Positions 25,801 through 34,800 of a stretch of 64,000 nt of DNA are shown in pieces (the stretch's first letter is position 1; the number at the start of each line of letters is the position of its first letter). Source of the stretch: Mycteria americana (taxonomy: Eukaryota > Chordata > Aves > Ciconiiformes > Ciconiidae). Location of the stretch: positions 39,036,316 to 39,100,315 of the forward strand of contig NC_134372.1 in the NCBI RefSeq assembly GCF_035582795.1, written 5' to 3'. A program made the position numbers and the translations under genes. The notes under the pieces are model-generated. The model did no database searches, was not told the origin of the DNA, and saw only the letters and a program-made list of their open reading frames with translations.

Positions 25801-28800
25801 TGGAGGAGATTATTTATTATAACTTATTAAACCTCTACGGCTACTTTGAAAGTACAAATATGATGTAATTTGTATGGCATATAGGTGTTGGCTAACAACT
25901 TAATTCAACATTGTTTGCTGTTACTATTTCAGCTCCCTCTCAGGACTAAGGATCCTGTTACACAGGCCACATGATGACTATGGTTACCAGAGAAGGGACT
26001 TGTAACTTCAACATAAAGGGTATTACTTGCCACGGAAACAGAAGATACATTTAATCATGTGTGCAAAGACTCCTGCGTACATAAGAAGATGTATTTTATA
26101 AAATTAAGGGCGATTACGGTGGTGCAATTTGAGAAGAGCCACACAAGACTGTAACATCAACTTAGCACAGCAAAAGAATAGCTTTATGTAATATGACTTT
26201 GAAAAATAAGAAATGTGAAAAGCCAAATATCTAGTTTTAACTGTAAAATATTACACTACTGAGCAGGGTAAAACAAATAGAAACCTACTCTCAACTGCAT
26301 TTAAGGCCTCAGATACAGCTTAGTTTTCAGTCTAGGAAGGAGTCCTGCTCTAAAGCAGGATGTCCAAATTGGGCATTTTTGGTAGTACAGTCAAGGGACA
26401 GACACATTGCTCACCTTATTGACAAAGTTACAGCATTTTCCAAGTGAAAAATCTTAAAAAAGAAAAATAGTTTTGAGCTACTGACAAAGTGTAATCTTAA
26501 ACTTTATTCTGAAACAGCAGTGTCTTTTTCTGCCAGAGAGGCTGATCTTATATGGAAATAATGGATTACCTTCCACTCCACAAAGTAAAAATTTGGAAAT
26601 ATTTCAGTATTGCAAATCTCCCTTCTATCAAAATGACTTTCATATTAGTCTATCTACAATTATAAGAGAGAGAGATTTTGTTTATTTACAGAGCACAGAT
26701 TTTTCTTATACTATCCTAAAACCCCACATAAATACTTCAGATTAGTTATTTTAGTCAATCATAAAAATTGAGAATTTTCTTCTATTGTTATTCTGGAACT
26801 AGGGAAAGTCTGTATTTTTCTCTTCTCCTCCCCATGTATGTTTAATAATGGATTTGATTAGTGTACTACTTGTACTAAACTCTATTTTGAAATACAGGTT
26901 TTATTAACAGAAATAGCTGAAGTGGGCTGTTAAGGAGGTAAAAAAGAAAGTTAAGGTCCCAGATTCTGCAAACCCAGGTTTAATTTTAACCACATTTTAA
27001 ACAAACTTTAAACAAAATTGCAGGGCGTTTCTAGAAATTGTAATACAGTTTTAAGGAACTAAGTATATAAAACATAAAATTAACTGGGTTTATGCAAACG
27101 GAGTAAAGCTATACCAGGATTAGACCTGTTACAATTATCTGTAATACACCTAAAGCACTCCCAAATCCTTATTTTATCCAGTGAAATAAATTTATGCTGC
27201 AGTAAAAATTACAAATAATTCCTCTGCATTCATAGTTCTAAAGGAAACTTGTTTGCTTTCATATACCTTGCAGATGTTAGCTGATAAATGGAAACCTTGA
27301 CAAGATTTCCAGTCAAGATGATTAACAAGCCTGTGTGGGCTGCCAAATTAGACTTCAAAAACACATGCTCCAAGTTACTTGAATTTAAGGAAACCACGCA
27401 CTCAGTGTCTGAATCCATTTTGATCTATCAGTCTGCAGACTTCAATAGTGCAAGGGAAAGCAGAAAAGCTCATAAAACTAATTTTCTTCGTAAAGTACTT
27501 CTTCCAGCAGGAAAAGTAAGGACTCCACAGATGGCAAGTGTTTGTGAAAATACAAGTCCAGAGAGTGGTACATTTAAGTAATATGATTAACATTCCAACA
27601 ACTGATGGATCAAGCAACATCAAGCTTAACAGCATGAAGACAAAAGTGTTAAAAGTTACCACAAAGATTTTTTAAGTTTAAAATAGAATCCATGCTCAAA
27701 ATTTAAGAGAAATAGACTTTATCTAAATTATTTTTCATCAAGATTTTTTTGCAAAGACTTATTGTATGGTTTTTTTATATTCCCTCTGTCTGCCAAACCA
27801 CATTTGAACATTGTTCATTCATTACTAATAACAAAAAGCTGTTTCCACTGTTTGTGCACCCCTTATGTACAATCATATCACAAAGAAAACTTTCCACAGG
27901 GCAAAGATAGTATAATCACCATATAGGTAAAACAAGTTCTAGCATCTGAAACTAACTGCACCACGTTCACCCCTTCAAATGTAGCATGTCTTCAAAATCA
28001 GAGATTTTCTTCCTTTATTAGGGCACCCAGGCTGAATTTAGGTTTCACTAAATCAAATTGCCACTTCACTAAATATGATGTCCCTACAGCAAGACATCCG
28101 TACCTCTGCTGCTCCTCTCCATGATCTTATTGCATCTTCTAGCTCATTTGTGGGGCTTAAATTTGAGGCTCCAGCCCCACTAACGTTCTTTCTCTCCTGA
28201 GCTACGGCTTCAGCAAAGCAAGAGTGTGCCACTGGCTGGACCTTCTGCAAAGCTTGTGACAGGAACTGAAAGTGGACCTGCATCACCGTCAGGAAACATC
28301 GCCCAAGTACCTGCGGGAAAAGAAACAAACTAGTCTCAAGCAAATAGATTTCACAGAAGTTTCTGTTCTTCCTTTTTGTTCAGTGTTTGGAGTAAGGAAC
28401 CAAGTTAAACTCAGGTCTTTTTTAATTAAAATAATGCTTCAGATCATAAGTACCACACAATATTTAACCATTGACTTAAGGTAACAGTGCGTGAGCATTC
28501 GTTTCTATGAATTGAGGGGAGATCAGACTGATCCCATGTCATTTTTACTTCTACACCCAAGTTATGGTTATTTGAAGAATGAAAAGCTTGTTAAGTTACT
28601 TAGCAGTATCAAGCACATGAAACAACACAAAAATGGGAGTAACATATTATCACAAGGACAAAGTCAAAAGCAAAACCAACTTGCACATAGACCTAGCTGA
28701 ATTCATGCTACAAAACTCAAAACAAAAAAAAATCTGAATCATTTTAAAACAGTATCATAAAAATCAGAAAAAGTTTAATCCAGCAGTTTATTGTCCAAGC

Positions 28801-31800
28801 AGAGCAATAACCGGTAATAAGCATGAAAAACATTTTGCCACATAATACAGTGGCAACACAGTGCCATTTTTAGAATACAATAGTGGCTGCAGAATGCATG
28901 CACAAAGTTGCAGTCCTGTCACTTGCATTGTCTGACAAGAGCCGCTAATGCCGGCACAAGTCTTCTGCACAGAATATTTCACTGAAATGGGTCATGTAAT
29001 ACTCACTTGGAAAGCCCAAGGAAAGGGAAAGGCAGGGAAGCGAAGGGCTGCCGGTCCCTCCCCGTACTCACTGGGCTGAGGGCAGCACCAGCATTGTGCC
29101 AGGGAAGGGGTGCCCACCTCTGCCAGCCGGAGCTGGGCTCCACATCCTGGACCTCTGTCCCCTGCACCTTTCCATCCCCCATTTATCTCCCTCTCTCATA
29201 CCAATGCTAATGAGAATTCTGACTGAAGACAGACATATGCCTCAGTTACTGCAAGCGAAACAAAGCAAGTCACACAAACTGAGTATTTAGATGCAGCCAC
29301 CACACGTGGAAGAACAGCCAGGAGTGCAATCATCCAGAAGGACAACCTGGAGAGCAAAGCAGCACAACAGGAGTGCTCCATCTACCTTCAGGGCCACGCT
29401 CTCCTAGGCGGACGAAAGCTTACAACAAAGCATAACTAGAATGCAGCAGAGAAGCAAGTATTTTCCAGATTACTGTAGAAAGTATTTAAAAGCTATTCAA
29501 AATGTTTTGCTTCTTTTATGGAGTTTGTCACACAAAGTGGTTTAAAATGTGTATTTGACTTTGATTTATTAAAAGAGACTCAACTTGAATTCCATTTTAG
29601 GAATAATTCATAAAATACACAGATAATGTAAAAAGCCATCATGCCTTGGAGCAAATAAATCATCTGGCTTATTTTCAGCTACATTCTTCTGGGATAAAAA
29701 TATTCAGACACAATGATCTTACTGGCAAGACTCTGTAGTCACACAAACAGTTATATGCATTAACTATCTACTTCAGAAGAACCAGTGGTGGCAATGCTTT
29801 TTTCCATTGCATCCGGACTCCTTTTGACATTCCATTCTGGTTCACTCACTTCCCTTCTTTGTACAAGGCATAAAATTAAACATTTTTGGTACTTTGACTG
29901 ACCTCTGAAAGTGGAGTTTGCCTTATTAAAAAGGCAGTCAGCAAATGATAAAATGAATGAAACTCCAACTTTCCTGGCTACAAGATTAGAAAGATTTATA
30001 AGAAAACTGCGGGAAAAGACAACTGGTGGTCTGAATATTTCTGTGTACAAAGAATGCAGTTCTCAGGGGAAGAAGAAACTAGGACTCATTAGGAATTTCA
30101 AGCCGATTAAGTTTCAAAGAATATTTAAGGTACAGAGGTTGAAGTTTCCCCTGCCTGGGAATAATACTCAAAATAAACAAGTGATTTAGTTTTTAAGTAG
30201 CAGCACACAACATTCCTAGTATAATTTACAATGTTAAACAGTAAAGATAAATAATAACATCTGCTTTACTGAACTTCTATTTTGTTTGAAAAATAATCTA
30301 TTTCAGTCTTCCTCAGAAACGGGTAAGGATGGTTTTAACTGCTTAAATAAAATCCAAGTGGTGGAGGATTTTTGCGCTGTTAAACACTCACTGCAGATGC
30401 CAAACTCACTTTGCTTTAAAGTTCACTTCTTGAGGATTTTCTTCCAGAGAGCTGAATCTGTCTTAACTGTGGGAAAGAAGCACGACCGCCACCAGTTTAA
30501 CAAATACAGCCAGGGCTGGCCAGCAGTTACCCAAGTGTGTACAGCAATATACCAAATCTCTGTTGCGAAATCTGCAGAACAATATTAGCATATGGATGCA
30601 TTTTTTTCCACAGTTAGAGATACCACCAGCTCTTTTTCAAGTTTATGTTTCCCTACTTTCCCATGCAGAAGCGTTTGACTCTCCTGCTTTAGACCATAAT
30701 AACAACAAACTAAAACCTAGACATTATGTCGTAATCGAAGATGGACTGGAATCATCACAGGTGTCAACTAGTAAGTTTTTCTTAGTAGTGGTGGTGTTTT
30801 CTTAAACTATTCCTTAGAATAATTTCTATTGCACATACAGTGAGGTCTTCAGCTTGCAAACTTTTTGTCCCAAGAAATACAGCTCTAGCACCTTGACTTT
30901 CCTAACCTGTTACCAGGTAGGACAGCTATCTATCTCAGCATCTGAATAACCTTACCTAATCTGTCTTCCTGTTTAGGCAGTTGGAAGCAATGGGACTTTT
31001 TGGGGAGGTCTCACTTCAGACTTCCTTGTCTCTGAAACAGGTGATAAGTTTAATCAAACTGGTTACATACAAACAGGATCATCAGGTGGAGATGCAGTGT
31101 GAGGTTACTGGGTACCATATTATCCTCCTAATGAAGGTACACAATCAGCTTTGGAATATTTTACTGGACAAAGTGCACACATAAAATTACTAGATTTCAC
31201 TGCTAAACAGTGATGCCATGCAAATTCTCTGGCAAGCAAATCTTATACAACAGATTCTTTAAAACAGAACACTACCACTAATAAAGTTAGCAAATAACCA
31301 GTGTCAGTCTTCCAAACTTGACACAAACACTGACCTGCAGTTCCAAGTACCATTTTATGTAGTAGAATTTTTTCTCCCCCCCCCCCTTTTTTGGCTATTT
31401 CCCTAAACAAACAAAACCCTCAAAAAACCAAAACACCGCAACATACTTATTCAGTGGTTTCCTACTACCCTCATTTCCCTTAACAGAGTTCTTAATGGCT
31501 TTGGTAACAGTAAGTCCTGTGCACAACCTGTCTACCCACTGAAGAGACCAGATTAAAATAGCAACATAATGAAGTTAACAATGAGGTATGACTCAAACCG
31601 GTGTACCAGGTTATGAGATAACCCCCTTTCCCACATATTACTAAAAGTGGGCAGAATATTACTCATTTTACTACGTAGCAACACCCCACAGTTCGGAAGA
31701 GTGATCTCATGACCAAAACACCTCCAAGGGAAGACACGATCCTGCTCATTGAAAAAGGGTTACCTACAAGATAAACTAGCTTCCAGCAGAAGCTGCACCT

Positions 31801-34800
31801 TTACATCTACAGTATTAGGAGATACGGGCAACCTAACAGACTCATTTCCGCTGTCAACCTAAAAGCCCCGCAGTGATAATGTGATATTGACAGCTACTAA
31901 AACGCTAACTATAATTTAGCAAAAAAGCATTTAAGTGTTAAGCATTTTAAAAACAAAAAGCAGCAATTAAAATGTAATACAAAATATTTCTAAAGACAAT
32001 GCTAGCAGATCTGAGAGCAGACCATGGGATTATAGACCAGAGTACAATGTCATTCCAGCAAGCCATAGCATTTTCTACTGATTTCAAGCAGCTTTTTGCT
32101 ACTAACAATTCCTCAACTCAGAAAGGTCTGAAGCCAATGCCTGCAAATCACAGGAAAAATAATAATAATTTTTTAAAGTATTTAAATTGGGCTTTACAAT
32201 GTTTGCTAAGGAAAGCCTACATTTTATATTTACTCAGACATCTGTCCCACAAGCTTCTTGTTCAAAAATCTTCAGTTATTTTATCCTCATAAAAGCCAAA
32301 AATTATCTCCATTTAATACAAAACAGAGCATCCAAGTAAATATCTCATGCCCATTCACGCTTCCCTTTTGTTTAGGGAGGCAAAATGTAGATGTCATTGC
32401 TACCACTTTTAAGACAATACACAAGCTCCATGTAACTAAACCAAGATTCATTCTTCGTATTTTGCAGTACTGAGGCTGCCGCAAAGCTTCACAAAAGATG
32501 AGGAAATACACAAACTTTTTTCCAGTCTTAATTTTTTTTTCACCCCCACAGGATTTCCTTTAACGCTTTTATTAACAGAAGTACAGTTTTACTGCATTCT
32601 TCCAGCTTACAAAAACTTTAACAACAGATCTGGAAAACTTAACATAAAACACACTCTCATTCCCCCTGATTTCCAAGCTGTTCCTCAGCCATACAGGCAC
32701 AAAACACCTGAGAATTCAAAGTTTTTTGAAAGGGGAAAAAGAAAGGCAGAAAATAAAAATTAGCATTTGCATCTCTGAAATTAAGAAACCTTGGGAAACT
32801 CCATCTGTCACCAACACTCTGATCAAGAGAAGTCACCTTCTTGCACATATTGGCAGACAGCTCTGAACTAGCAAGCTCTGTTCTGCTAAAAAAACAATAA
32901 ATAAATTAAAAACCTCACCCACTGCTGCTACAGTCCAGGTTGCACAACCTTTTTTAGTCCAAATCGAAGTCAGCGTATGTTTATCAGAACTTGAAGTTTT
33001 CTCGATATTGCCTTCCCTGGGGGCTAGAGCTCACTACACTAGATAAAAATGCGTGGCACCTCAGAAAAGCTATAGCACTCTCCTAAATTTCTAAAGCCAA
33101 GCCTGCTCTGCCTATATTTCTCATTCTTCCTCAAAACATACAGCCTTTGTTGAGAAAGGCTTAGGAAAAGCACTTTTCCTTAGCTGGGCTCATGCATAGA
33201 AAAACCCTCATTCTCATGCCCTTCTCATGAATTTGGGGTTCTGTCCTCCCACCCCACCATGAATTACAACTCACCTCCTGCTGCTTCCATAATACCAGAC
33301 TCCATCCCTCAAATAAGAGGCTCTAGAGTACCTATTCATAGAATATTGCTGAGCTGCCACTCAGATATTCAACCATCTCTCAATTCTTTCTCAGACAGAG
33401 TTGTTAAGTTCCTTCAGTCATCTACTAGAGAAGCTGCAAAAGCAACTTTAGCTATTACTGTATTTCCCCCCTTGTATTTTCCAAGGAAAAAATTCCACTG
33501 CCTCTCACACTCTTTTCCCCTTGTTTCCCCTGGTCAGTGAGTTCTGATGAAGTCAGGCGAGCCCTTTTATATTTTCCTGCTTCCATCGTAAGTTTTTTAA
33601 TCCTACTGGTAGCTTTATGAAACGTTAACTTTTCTATAGATTGAGGAAAAAACTGAAACCACACTTCTTTTCAATTAAATTTTCAGCATTAATAGCTCAG
33701 TCTTCAAATCACAGAAAAGCAGAGTAGGAGAGGCTCTCAAAAGGTCATCCTACTGTCCCAACCAAGGAGGAATTTCACCTGGATCAGTTTTGCTAGATGC
33801 AGGTTTAACCTGTTCTGGAAGTTCTTCATGATGGAGGTTCCCTACCCTTTGTAGCAATCCACGTCAGTGCTTCACTAACATTACAAAGTACTTCCACAAC
33901 ATCTAATATGAATTTTTCCTTCTGAAATTTAAGTTCATTACTTCTTGCTCCACCTTACGCAGACATGAAGAACAGAACACTGCCACATCTTCTGGCAGCT
34001 TCTTACATACCTGGACAATTCTGATTTTCCTTCTTAAGTCTTCTCTTCTGGGAGTCAGTCTTTTCAATTTGTCCTCTGAAGTCCTATTTCCTGGATGTCT
34101 GATTACTCTTGCTACTCTCCTCTGGTGTCTCTCCAGTTGCTCACTATTTCTCTAAGTGCAACAGCAGTGGTGCATGGGTGCACTGTTGTGTTTAAGGCCA
34201 TAATAACCAAAGTGAAGAGAGTTGAATGCTTATTTTATGGTTCTTGCAGGTTATAGTCGTGTTAAATACATGACAACTGCCTCTTTGCACAATAGCAACA
34301 ACATTGATTTATTATTTGCAACTGCACAACACTGACTCCTACTCAACATACGACTACCATAAGCACTAGAAATGTTCTTCAGAACTGCTGCCCAGTGGGC
34401 TCCACTTGTGAAGCTGAAAATTTCTATTTAAATATTGTAACATTCAGTTTTCCCCTCTGAATTCCACCCCAACTGGAAAACTCATTTTTTCCATTCAAGA
34501 TTATTTTTAATTCAGCAGGTCTTCCAGCATACTTGTATCATCTACTTTCAAGTCACCTACAAACTTAAATATATTCTCTATACTGACCTCTGCCAAGGTC
34601 CATTTCGACAGTGAGCAACTGGCAACTGCTTCCTGGGCACAATCATCCAACTAGCTTGCCCATATACTTAAGTCATCTAAACCATGCTCCCTGGCTGACT
34701 TATAAAACAACCATGCGAGTCAGTGCCAAATCCTTAAATTTTGGTGGTTCTTAAGCAAAAGCAGAATGCAATACTTGTCTCACTACACAGAAGTTCCCAT

